Shown here one piece after another: positions 34,010 through 43,622 of a stretch of 64,000 bases of DNA. Below the pieces are notes generated by a model. That model saw nothing but the letters and a program-made list of their open reading frames with translations. It was not told the DNA's origin and made no database searches. Within the stretch, counting starts at the first letter, position 1. Each line of letters starts with the position of its first letter. Source of the stretch: Epithemia pelagica (taxonomy: Eukaryota > Bacillariophyta > Bacillariophyceae > Surirellales > Surirellaceae); the NCBI GenBank assembly GCA_946965045.2, contig OX337238.1, positions 2,914,001 to 2,978,000 on the forward strand. The letters are read 5' to 3'. The position numbers and the translations under genes were made by a program.

Positions 34010-35218
34010 ATGACGCCAACACTGAAACAGCAAGCAAAACAATCCGGGCTTTGCTTTCTGGACATCGACAATTATAGTGAGGCGCCGCAATGGAATACCA
34101 ATGACTGGCCTCCCGTTTTAGGTGGTGGGCGTTGGTCGCATGCATCGGTTGTGCTCAACCATCCCGAACAGGATAACAATGCACACACGGTTGTTGTTTT
34201 GGGAGGGCACAAACAAGATCAAGGCTACACCAACTCAGTGTTGTTGTTGAGTTTGTCAGATGAAAACACGCGATGGCAGGAAGGACCGCCGTTGAACAAC
34301 AAACGAGCCGATCATTCTGCGGTGGTTTGTCGCGGAGGAGTTTACGTGATCGGAGGAAACAATGGAAGTTCACTCTTTTATAGTATCGAACGGATTGATG
34401 TTCAAAAGTTGTGTTCAGGGGCAGCGGTACGCACCACGAGCAACCAATGGACAACCTTGAATTGTCGATTGTCCACGGCAAGAGATGGATGTTCCGCTGT
34501 TGCCGTGCACAATCGCTATATTGTTGTGATTGGTGGATACAACGGAAACTATTTGTCGACGGTTGATATAATCGATACAGTTGTGCCAAGCAACCACACT
34601 GTGATTGTGGGACCACCCATGGTAGTTCCTCGGTGTTGTTGTGCTAGTGCTGTCATTGGTCATCGCATTTTTGCTGTTGGAGGCCACAATGGAACAGATA
34701 TCAAGCCGGTTGAGTATTTGGAAATGGATGATCCTTCCGGCAATGAGACAATGAACACAGCAAGTGCAGTGTTTCCATCCTCGTGCCGTTGGACAGTTCA
34801 TGGCAAACTCAATCTTTCCATGCGACGGAATCATCATGCAGTTGTAGCTGTTGGATCATGTCTGATTGTGATGGGAGGTTCCTTAGCAGCGGACACTGTT
34901 GAAGTGTTGGATACTCGCCGCAACACTGTATGGACCTTTCCCCAATTATCAGGGCCGCGTTGTATCTCCAGGAGTGCTGTGGTTCACTCGAGGGGAATTG
35001 CTGTGATTAGTGGACATGACAATACTTCTTGTGCGACACTGTCATTGGTTGACAAGAATACGCGGTGTTTTCATCGACTCATTGAGCATGTGCCATTTAT
35101 AATCTTGTCCCCATCTGCTCCGAAACGCACTACATCATGGAAGGAGTCTGATGAGTGCCCTAAGAAGAAGCTTTCAGCTGGGAAACCAGAGACGAAGACA
35201 GTGTCAATTGAGACGTAA
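34010..35218 (+). CDS. Kelch-repeat protein K7, chimeric
   Basis: 402 aa from ATG 34010 (MTPTLKQQAKQSG). Through five blades it is K5/K8-type (VVLGGHKQ, VIGGNNGS, VVIGGYNG, FAVGGHNGTDIKP, IVMGGSLAADT). From CFHRLIEHVPFIIL to the end it is K4-type, with the full basic tail KKKLSAGKPETKTVSIET. The switch falls within TTGGTTGACAAGAATACG (35045-35062), identical in both parents. The spacer between a K5-like and a K4/K6-like gene is missing here, as expected for unequal crossing-over between neighbours. It thereby regains the tail that K5 and K8 lack. P7 converges 156 bp downstream. No signal peptide or membrane segment. Confidence 0.88.
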   Translation: MTPTLKQQAKQSGLCFLDIDNYSEAPQWNTNDWPPVLGGGRWSHASVVLNHPEQDNNAHTVVVLGGHKQDQGYTNSVLLLSLSDENTRWQEGPPLNNKRADHSAVVCRGGVYVIGGNNGSSLFYSIERIDVQKLCSGAAVRTTSNQWTTLNCRLSTARDGCSAVAVHNRYIVVIGGYNGNYLSTVDIIDTVVPSNHTVIVGPPMVVPRCCCASAVIGHRIFAVGGHNGTDIKPVEYLEMDDPSGNETMNTASAVFPSSCRWTVHGKLNLSMRRNHHAVVAVGSCLIVMGGSLAADTVEVLDTRRNTVWTFPQLSGPRCISRSAVVHSRGIAVISGHDNTSCATLSLVDKNTRCFHRLIEHVPFIILSPSAPKRTTSWKESDECPKKKLSAGKPETKTVSIET

Positions 35219-35374
35219 AAATATCAGGAGTAAGACGCAGTCATGAGATCATGAGAATGAGTACTGCGATTCGAAGTGCCTGCTGTTCTTCCTGAGAACA
35301 AGATGCGTTAACAAACATGCTAGGAGTGTACGTTGTGTAACACAAACGAACAACAGCAAACATATAATAAGAAC

Positions 35375-37882
35375 TCACCTCAAGTAATCACTTTCTGTAG
35401 TTGGTACGATCTTTTGTAACACAAGAAACGACCCATGCGGGCTGGTTATAGCACAAGCGAACGAAAAAAGTCGGTCTGGTCTTGGAAAGAGCATGCTCCA
35501 AATGGTGCACAAATCATACGACAGGCACTGGCAAACTGTCACATAAAATTCATGCGACACTTGGTGTTTGATCCAGAGACGAATCGTGACATCACAATAG
35601 TCGTACCATGCCAAATCCTTCATGACAATGGGTGCTTCTGGAACATGACACCTTTCTTTGTCCTCGTCCTCGTTACGGATGCAACTTTCGGAGAGACTAT
35701 GGTGCAAACAGCATTGTATGTGGTTGGTATTCTGACAGAGTTGATCGACACGACGTGTCTGTTCCATAATCTCCTGGTGAAACCACGATTCCAAAGAATG
35801 AGGCTCCGAAACGTCGTCCTGGAGGTACTCATTGGCGTGTATTCGTGAAACTGTCGATCCAGCACCGCTCTTCATGGTTGGAACGGGGGATTCCTTCCTT
35901 CCATTTGGACTTTGGTCCTCCACCACGACCTTTGAAACGTCTTGTTGTTCCAGATCCACGTCCCAGGACGTGGAGTGCGTCGTGTCTCCGGCATCGGACG
36001 ACGACAAGACAAGGGACGGGGGAGACTCCCAGTCAATGCATTCCTCTTCATCTCGATCCGAATCAAAGACAATACATTCTTCTTCATCACGATCCGAATC
36101 AAAGACAATGCACTCTTCCTCATCATTATTATCTTTTGCAGTGTGGTTGTTCCTGTTTGGGTGACAAGGGGACACTGCCAAAGAAGAATGCGGACTCCAG
36201 ACATTGGTCATCCAGAATAAGGGCGTTCCCACAGGATTATTGTCCTCGTCATGAGAATCAGCAGCAGCATTCTTTCCACGACCAAAGGTGTGGTCGTCCC
36301 CCAACAGAGGAGCTGACTGATGTCGTAGCAGCCGGCGTGGCAGGACCAAGCCGGTAGTTTCCGAATCGTTGTTCTCCTTCTTGTGAATCTGGGCCAGAAA
36401 AGGCAAACACGGCACGGACGTTTGTGTACCATGCCTCGTACAAACGTCACCTCTCGTGTCGCTCGTGTCGCTACTGTCGCTGCTGTTGCAAGTCCAGCGA
36501 ATGGATTGGGGGGCCACCACCAAGGAGGAGGATGACGATGAGGAGGACAACGACGACAGTGAGGATGAATTCGAATCCAATCGTTGATGGTTTCGACTGA
36601 TGGACGACGACAAGACGGTTGTACTGGTAGCACTGTTCGGGACGATCGTGGGTGTCACGTAATTGTCGTTGTTGTTCTTCTTGTTGTCGTTGTTGTTAGG
36701 AGGGTCGTCGTCTTGCAGTTGTGGCTGTTGAATGTCACATTCCCCATCGTGGCCACCTGTATATGGATCATGGTCCAAATGTTGGTCGTTGTCGCCATCT
36801 CGAACCGAATCCATCACCTCGGGTGGTGGTGGTGGTGGTGAAACTGCGTTGTTCTTGTTGTTGTTGTTCTTGTCGACTATGGGAGGATCTTGTGGTGGTG
36901 CCTCCTGTAGTTTGTCCTGAATGCTTGGTATTAAGAAATCAGATGTAGAGGCATTGCGATGGGTGGTGGTTTCCCCCAACTCTCTTCCTCTCATCATCAT
37001 CACCGAGTGCAAAGCCTTGTCGTGTTCTTGTTTTGTCATTCGACACAACCGATCAATCTGGACTTGCTGCTGACGTACCGCCATGCTTCTTGTTGTTGGT
37101 GTTGCTGTTGGTGGTGGTGGTGTGGTGGGAGTGAACCTCTTGGGTCGTCTTTGGGAAGGGGTTGTTGGAGTGTCGGTGGGAGCATCTCCTCCTCCTCTTT
37201 CCTCATGGACGATTGCCAAGGATGAAGATCCAGGAGGAGGAACACATGGATCCAGGCAGGGTGGTTGGCAGTCCTCCTGCTGCTGATGGAGTACGAACGA
37301 GTTGTTGCTGTCGGTAGATTCCGTTCCAGAACAAGTAGTGTCTACATGCCACAAAGAACAAGAGGAAGAAGAACCACAAGAATCCTCCTCCTCAGTGTTT
37401 GCGTGTGGATCTTTTGGCTGCTCTTGTTGTGGTTTGGGGGGTGATTGCTGTTGTTGTTGTTGTTGTTGTTGTTGGGGATTGGAAGAAAAGGAGCAGAACC
37501 AACACCCATGACAACCACCAGCGTTGTCAACAAGAGGATCGTATTGAAGAAAGGGTTGTCGGCATCGTCGTCGTCGTCGTTTCGAGAGTTTGTTGTTGGG
37601 AGTGCTGCTGTGGCTGCTCCTCCTCCAAATCAATTGGACACGTCGTCGACGAGGACGACGCATGGCAGATGATTGGTAACGACCACCACGACAACAACTC
37701 CGACAACACTGATCCTCATCCGGTGGTTGCCATTGGTTGTTTCGTGATGATGTTTGTTGTTGTTGTTGTTGGAGCAAGACGACACTTTGGGTCCAGGCCT
37801 GCCACAAGTTGTAAAAGGCGACATTGTCATCCTGATTGGGCTCCACCACTGCCACGGCAGAACCCTGCGAGGAGGATGTCAT
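35375..37882 (-). CDS. Partner-family protein P7, only intact copy
   Basis: About 835 aa from ATG 37882 (MTSSSQGSAV); the frame extends upstream to 37972 but with GTG, not ATG. I do not recognise the family. Visible parts: poly-Gln runs (about 38-42, 136-145), Arg-rich NLS-like clusters RRPRRRR (75-80) and KRRRRRCR (100-107), Cys pairs CCRSCC and CHGCWFC, a Pro/Thr linker (240-263), LC motif 1 VQIDRLCRMTK (273-283), a long Ser run (435-452), two and a half DEEECIVFDSDR acidic repeats (about 586-620), LC motif 2 RVDQLCQNTN (710-719), and a hydrophobic C-terminal region (750-825). Nuclear localisation and a regulatory or scaffold role are inference. The frame is supported by P12/P13, whose diverged sequences keep the same reading. 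Confidence 0.7.
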   Translation of the reverse strand: MTSSSQGSAVAVVEPNQDDNVAFYNLWQAWTQSVVLLQQQQQQTSSRNNQWQPPDEDQCCRSCCRGGRYQSSAMRRPRRRRVQLIWRRSSHSSTPNNKLSKRRRRRCRQPFLQYDPLVDNAGGCHGCWFCSFSSNPQQQQQQQQQQSPPKPQQEQPKDPHANTEEEDSCGSSSSCSLWHVDTTCSGTESTDSNNSFVLHQQQEDCQPPCLDPCVPPPGSSSLAIVHEERGGGDAPTDTPTTPSQRRPKRFTPTTPPPPTATPTTRSMAVRQQQVQIDRLCRMTKQEHDKALHSVMMMRGRELGETTTHRNASTSDFLIPSIQDKLQEAPPQDPPIVDKNNNNKNNAVSPPPPPPEVMDSVRDGDNDQHLDHDPYTGGHDGECDIQQPQLQDDDPPNNNDNKKNNNDNYVTPTIVPNSATSTTVLSSSISRNHQRLDSNSSSLSSLSSSSSSSSLVVAPQSIRWTCNSSDSSDTSDTRGDVCTRHGTQTSVPCLPFLAQIHKKENNDSETTGLVLPRRLLRHQSAPLLGDDHTFGRGKNAAADSHDEDNNPVGTPLFWMTNVWSPHSSLAVSPCHPNRNNHTAKDNNDEEECIVFDSDRDEEECIVFDSDRDEEECIDWESPPSLVLSSSDAGDTTHSTSWDVDLEQQDVSKVVVEDQSPNGRKESPVPTMKSGAGSTVSRIHANEYLQDDVSEPHSLESWFHQEIMEQTRRVDQLCQNTNHIQCCLHHSLSESCIRNEDEDKERCHVPEAPIVMKDLAWYDYCDVTIRLWIKHQVSHEFYVTVCQCLSYDLCTIWSMLFPRPDRLFSFACAITSPHGSFLVLQKIVPTTESDYLR
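36035..36130 (-). repeat. 36-bp coding repeat (12-aa acidic unit) in P7
   Basis: Two 36-bp units at 36035-36070 and 36071-36106 and a partial third to 36130, encoding DEEECIVFDSDR on the minus strand. The same array is present in P4, P6 and P9; P12 and P13 have shorter units (DEECIVVDDEEACMV). Confidence 0.88.
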
Positions 37883-39281
37883 GGTAGATTCAACACACAC
37901 ACCAACAGAGAAATGAGGATGCGCGTGTTGGAAGTTGGAAGCCTTTGTACAGTCGGAATCGCAGTCATACACTCCCTCTTATACAGTTTCTCGTCTATGG
38001 ATCGGTCCATCAGGTTGGCATCCGAGATCCGAGTCCCGAGTCACAGAAGTACTTTCGCGACGATACTCGCACCTCTCTATCGTCTCAGACGCCCGCGACT
38101 CCATACACCCAACAAAGAATCCCCATCGCGCGCGCATCTCATCGAGATCCTGGTTGGCAGAATCACCATGACGACCTATACAACGACAAGGACAAAACGA
38201 CGGCCAACACACATTCGCACGGTTCTGTCAAGAATGATGATAATGATGATGATCGAGTGACGATGTCATTCTTCCAGACACACTCACTCGGTGCATCCTT
38301 CACAGTGTACTAGAACGAGCGATGATGAGGCTATGATGATTGATATCGAGACCAAACAACAGAAAGAAGAAGACTCTTGATTGAAGCGTTTAATGCTTAA
38401 TTGTGATGGCCTTCATCATCATCATCACACCGAAAGAGAACAAAAAAGTCTCTCACTTTTTCTCCGACAACACAGCGTGGGCCTATAGAGTGCAATCCAA
38501 TGTGGAAGAAGAAGAAACCAACAGAGGACCCAGCAATTGGCCTGAGATAGATCATTGGTGGAAACGCACGAGATGCTTTGTTGTGATGGTCTTCAAGATT
38601 GGAGAAAGAGTCCTGGTCCCTTTACTATGGGTATTTGCCCTGTGGTATTTGCACCGGATGCATTTATTATTGTTCTTATTGCTTCCCCACGTACGGTGGA
38701 TGATTTTCCTATCGTGGGTGCCAATTTCAATTGATCTCGATAGAATGGCTTCTAGCATTGTTGCATCTTCTTCGCGTTTGCCGGTTTGGGACAATCATGT
38801 TTGATCGATGATTGGATTGGAACCTATGAATTTGGTCCGCTTCGTTTTGCATGGACGATGAACTAGCGCTTGACTGCGATCCTGATGTATTGTGCAAAAC
38901 AGCCAGAAGGAATTTGAAAAGGGCCTCAAGACTGCAACGGACAAGTACTGCCATATACAGTGGCAAAGGGGTTCCAAGAAAGTGGAATCTCTGGATTTGT
39001 GCTGGGGTGGCTTTGTGGTGGATGGTTTTAGACCCGTTTATCTGTCCAAGATCATCCATCAAAGAAGGATGGTTTTGAACCCGTTCATCTGTCCAATGCC
39101 ATCCCTCCGATGAAGGATACCATGATTGAAATCGCCATCGTTGAGGTGCGTCCGTCGCAGCTGCCGTCTTTCGTTCCGGTTTTGGTGTAAAAGGTCCAGA
39201 TCTCGTTCGGAGTTCATTTTCGTATTTTTTGAGGAGCAAGAAGGTCCATTCCTTGCTGTTGTCATGAAATCTCAAAGTATC
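37883..39281. other. Spacer and leader upstream of K8
   Basis: Same spacer type as 16908-18300, without the transposon nest; TCGGTGCATCCTTCACA is uninterrupted at about 38290. It carries the two-copy leader repeat just upstream of K8. No gene supported. Confidence 0.6.
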
Positions 39282-40446
39282 ATGACGCCAACACTGAAAC
39301 AGCAAGCAAAACAATCCGGGCTTTGCTTTCTGGACATCGACAATTATAGTGAGGCGCCGCAATGGAATACCAATGACTGGCCTCCCGTTTTAGGTGGTGG
39401 GCGTTGGTCGCATGCATCGGTTGTGCTCAACCATCCCGAACAGGATAACAATGCACACACGGTTGTTGTTTTGGGAGGGCACAAACAAGATCAAGGCTAC
39501 ACCAACTCAGTGTTGTTGTTGAGTTTGTCAGATGAAAACACGCGATGGCGGGAAGGACCGCCGTTGAACAACAAACGAGCCGATCATTCTGCGGTGGTTT
39601 GTCGCGGAGTACGTGATAAGAGGACACAATGGAAGTTCACTCTTTTATAGTATCGAACGGATTGATGTTCAAAAGTTGTGTTCAGGGGCAGCGGTACGCA
39701 CCACGAGCAACCAATGGACAACCTTGAATTGTCGATTGTCCACGGCAAGAGATGGATGTTCCGCTGTTGCCGTGCACAATCGCTATATTGTTGTGATTGG
39801 TGGATACAACGGAAACTATTTGTCGACGGTTGATATAATCGATACAGTTGTGCCAAGCAACCACACTGTGATTGTGGGACCACCCATGGCAGTTCCTCGG
39901 TGTTGTTGTGCTAGTGCTGTCATTGGTCATCGCATTTTTGCTGTTGGAGGCCACAATGGAACAGATATCAAGCCGGTTGAGTATTTGGAAATGGATGATC
40001 CTTCCGGCAATGAGACAATGAACACAGCAAGTGCAGTGTTTCCATCCTCGTGCCGTTGGACAGTTCATGGCAAACTCAATCTTTCCATGCGACGGAATCA
40101 TCATGCAGTTGTAGCTGTTGGATCATGTCTGATTGTGATGGGAGGTTCCTTAGCAGCGGACACTGTTGAAGTGTTGGATACTCGCCGCAACACTGTATGG
40201 ACCTTTCCCCAATTATCAGGGCCGCGTTGTATCTCCAGGAGTGCTGTGGTTCACTCGAGGGGAATTGCTGTGATTAGTGGACATGACAATACTTTTTGTG
40301 CGACACTGTCATTGGTTGACAAGAATACGTGGTGTTTTCGTCGACTAACGGAGCAGGTGCCAAGTATAATCTTTGGGACAAGAACAAACTCACTTCGATC
40401 TGCTCCCGAACCTGCCACAGTATTGAAGTTCTCCTTAGCGTTCTAA
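39282..40446 (+). pseudogene. Kelch-repeat protein K8, frameshifted in blade 2
   Basis: Starts at ATG 39282 (MTPTLKQQAKQSG), near-identical to K5 for about 109 codons. Within the second blade (about 39605-39625) the K5 sequence for GGVYVIGG has lost five bases and also has TCG changed to TAA, so the first frame ends at 39650. The remaining four blades are open in the second frame to 40446 (VVIGGYNG, FAVGGHNGTDIKP, IVMGGSLAADT, AVISGHDN) and end in the same tail-less TVLKFSLAF as K5. Together K8 and K9 form a near copy of the K5-K6 pair. Probably non-functional. Confidence 0.83.
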
Positions 40447-41071
40447 GAAGAAGTTATCAACTGGCAAAACAGAGACTTAGAAGTGTTAATTGAGAAATAT
40501 AAATACGGGGAGTAAAACTCAATCATTTACAAACAGTCGATCCTCCAGACACTCACTCGGTGAATCCTTCACAGTTCAGCACTATCCAACCGGGACGAAT
40601 GATTTTTGCAAGAGGAATGATTCCTTTTTTGGGAGGATGATACCAGCCTTGGAACTCTCATCCTGTCGTCGTATTTTACACTGATAGATCCCCAGAACAA
40701 CCGCAACAACCACCAGGATGACACTGCTGCTGCCAAGCGGCGAATGAGAAGCCTTTCATGCTTTATTGTGCGACAACCATCTATGATCAGCTTCCCTCGA
40801 AATGGGATTGTCAGCGTTCGGGGAATCTCTGGTTTTGAGCCGGGGTCGATTTTTTGTTTTTCGTGGATGGTTTTGGACCCGATCATCTGTGCAATTCATC
40901 CATCTTATGAATGATTGAAATCGCTGCCGTAGAGGTTCGTCCGTTGTTGCTGCCGTCTTTCGTCCCGGTTTTGGTGTGAAAGGTCCATAAGTCCATTTTC
41001 ATAATTTATTGAGGAGAAAGCACACAAAAAGACGAAGCTCTGAGGTCAATTCCTTTGTGTTGGCAAGCACC
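40447..41071. other. Spacer between K8 and K9
   Basis: Near-identical to the K5-K6 spacer. It keeps CACTCACTCGGTGAATCC after GATCCTCCAGA where the K5-K6 copy has a short deletion. No gene supported. Confidence 0.6.
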
Positions 41072-42304
41072 ATGACGATGACACTGCAACAGCAAGCAAA
41101 ACAATCTGGGCTTGCCTTTCTGGACAGTGACAATAACAGTAACGAGCCACATTGGAATACCAATGACTGGCCTCCCCTTTTAGATGGGTGGCGTAGGCAC
41201 CATGATGCAGTCGTGCTCGACCATCCCGAAAAAGACATTGCACAGACGGTTGTAGTTTTTGGAGGATACAAACAAGGTCAAGGCTACACCAACTCAGTGT
41301 TGTTGTTGAGTTTGTCAGATGAAAAAAAGCAATGGCGGGAAGGACCGCCGTTAAACAACAACCGAGCCTATCATGCCGCGGTGATTTGTAGCGGAGGAGT
41401 TTACGTGATCGGAGGATACAACGGAATTTCACGATTGGATACTATCGAACGCATTGATGTTGACAATTTGTGTTCCGGGGCAGCGTTACGCACCACCAGC
41501 AACCAATGGACAACTGTGACTTGTCGATTGTCTACGGCGAGAGATGAATGTTCGGCTGTTGCCTTGCACAATCGTTATATTGTTGTGATTGGTGGATCCA
41601 ACGGAAACTTATTGTCGTCGGTTGATATAATCGATACAGCTATCGCAAGCAACCACGCTGTTATTGCAGGGCCATCGATGACAGTACCTCGATCTGGTTG
41701 TGCAAGTGCTGTCATTGGTCATCGCATTTTTATTGTTGGAGGCTACAGTGGGCACAATCGAGAAGGTCTCAAATCAGTGGAGTACTTGGAGATTCATGAT
41801 CCTTCAGGCAATGAGACACTGAACACAGCAAGTGCAGTGTTTCCATCCTCATGCCGTTGGACACTTCATGGCAAACTCAATCTTTCCATCCGACGGCGTG
41901 ATCATGCAGTTGTAGCTGTTGGATCATGTCTGATTGTTGCGGGAGGTTTCTCCACCCTGGACACTGTTGAAGTCTTGGATACTCAACGAAACACTGTCTG
42001 GAACGGCCCCCAATTAACCAATCCCCTACGTTTTGGTTGTAGTGCTGTGGTTCACTCGAAGGGAATCGCTTTGATTGGTGGAAGGCATAATGCTTCTTGT
42101 GCGACACTCTCCTTGGTTGACAAGAATACGCGGTGTTTTCGTCGACTCATTGAGCAGGTGCAGTTTGTAATCTTTGGGACAAGAACAAACTTACTGCCAA
42201 CTGCTCCGAAACGCACTACATCATGGAAGGAGTCTGATGAGTGCCCTAAGAAGAAGCTATCAGCTGGGAAACCAGAGACGAAGACAGTGTCAATTGAGAC
42301 GTAA
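41072..42304 (+). CDS. Kelch-repeat protein K9, mosaic
   Basis: 410 aa from ATG 41072 (MTMTLQQQAKQSG). Blades 1-2 and 5-6 are K4/K6-like (VVFGGYKQ, VYVIGGYNG, IVAGGFSTL, ALIGGRHNA). The central block, about residues 124-250 (41441-41820), differs: CSGAALRTTSNQW resembles K5/K7, IAGPSMTVPRSGC resembles K2/K10, and the fourth-blade loop GYSGHNREGLKS resembles K12. The region before the tail is the longer form (QFVIFGTRTNLLPTAPKRTT). The full tail KKKLSAGKPETKTVSIET is kept. This patchwork suggests gene conversion among paralogs, or an older allele that was not converted. Converges on the broken P9. Confidence 0.87.
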   Translation: MTMTLQQQAKQSGLAFLDSDNNSNEPHWNTNDWPPLLDGWRRHHDAVVLDHPEKDIAQTVVVFGGYKQGQGYTNSVLLLSLSDEKKQWREGPPLNNNRAYHAAVICSGGVYVIGGYNGISRLDTIERIDVDNLCSGAALRTTSNQWTTVTCRLSTARDECSAVALHNRYIVVIGGSNGNLLSSVDIIDTAIASNHAVIAGPSMTVPRSGCASAVIGHRIFIVGGYSGHNREGLKSVEYLEIHDPSGNETLNTASAVFPSSCRWTLHGKLNLSIRRRDHAVVAVGSCLIVAGGFSTLDTVEVLDTQRNTVWNGPQLTNPLRFGCSAVVHSKGIALIGGRHNASCATLSLVDKNTRCFRRLIEQVQFVIFGTRTNLLPTAPKRTTSWKESDECPKKKLSAGKPETKTVSIET

Positions 42305-43542
42305 AAATACCAGGAGTAAGACGCAGTCATGAGATCATGAGAATGAGTACTGCGATTCGAAGTGCCTGCTGTTCTTGCTGAGAACAAGATGCGTTAACAA
42401 ACATGCTAGGAGTGTACGTTGTGTAACACAAACGAACAACAGCAAACATATAATAAGAAATCACCTCAAGTAATCACTTTCTGTAGTTGGTACGATCTTT
42501 TGTAACACAAGAAACGACCCATGCGGGCTGGTTATAGCACAAGCGAACGAAAAAAGTCGGTCTGGTCTTGGAAAGAGCACGCTCCGAATGGTGCACAAAT
42601 CAAACTGTCACATAAAATTCATGCGACACTTGGTGTTTGATCCAGAGACGAATCGTGACATCACAATAGTCGTACCATGCCAAATCCTTCATGACAATGG
42701 GTGCTTCTGGAACATGACACCTTTCTTTGTCCTCGTCCTCGTTACGGATGCAACTTTCGGAGAGACAATGGTGCAAACAGCATTGTATGTGGTTGATATT
42801 CTGACAGAGTTGATCGACACGACGTGTCTGTTCCATAATCTCCTGGTGAAACCACGATTCCAAAGAATGAGGCTCCGAAACGTCGTCCTGGAGGTACTCA
42901 TTGGCGTGTATTCGTGAAACTGTCGATCCAGCACCGCTCTTCATGGTTGGAACGGGGGATTCCTTCCTTCCATTTGGACTTTGGTCCTCCACCACGACCT
43001 TTGAAACGTCTTGTTGTTCCAGATCCACGTCCCAGGACGTGGAGTGTGTCGTGTCTCCGGCATCGGACGACGACAAGACAAGGGACGGGGGAGACTCCCA
43101 GTCCATGCATTCTTCTTCATCTCGATCCGAATCAAAGACAATACATTCTTCTTCATTACGATCCGAATCAAAGACAATGCACTCTTCCTCCTCGTCATTA
43201 TCTTTTGCAGTGTGGTTATTGTTCCTGTTTGGGTGACATGGGGACACTGCCAAAGAAGAATGCGGATTCCAGACATTGGTCATCCAAAATAAGGGCGTTC
43301 CCACAGGATCATTGTCCTCATCATGAGGATCAGCAGCAGCATTCTTTCCACGACCAAAGATGTGGTTGTCCCCCAACAGAGGAGTTGACTGAGGTCGTAG
43401 CAGCCGGCGTGGCAGGAGCGAGCCGGTAGTATTCGAATCGTTGTTCTCCTTCTTGTGAATCTGGGCCAGAAAAGACGAATACGGCACGGACGCTTGTGTA
43501 ACATGCCTCGTACAATCGTCACCACTCGTGTCGCTACTGTCG

Positions 43543-43622
43543 CTGCTGTTGCAAGTCCAGCAAATGGATTCGGGGGCCGCCTCTGCTGTTGCAAGTCCAG
43601 CAAATGGATTCGGGGGCCGCCA
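43543..43622. repeat. 40-bp tandem duplication in P9
   Basis: The unit beginning CTGCTGTTGCAAGTCCAGC appears at 43543-43582 and 43583-43622 with one base different at the unit end. P4, P6 and P7 have a single copy. As 40 is not a multiple of three, it shifts the P9 frame. Confidence 0.92.

Noticed and set aside
35435-35848. 137-aa + strand frame opposite the end of P7 (also at 14474 and 21518)
   Set aside because: It is antisense to the P C-terminus, repeated only because the DNA is near-identical; in the diverged P12/P13 copies the minus-strand reading is kept, not this one.
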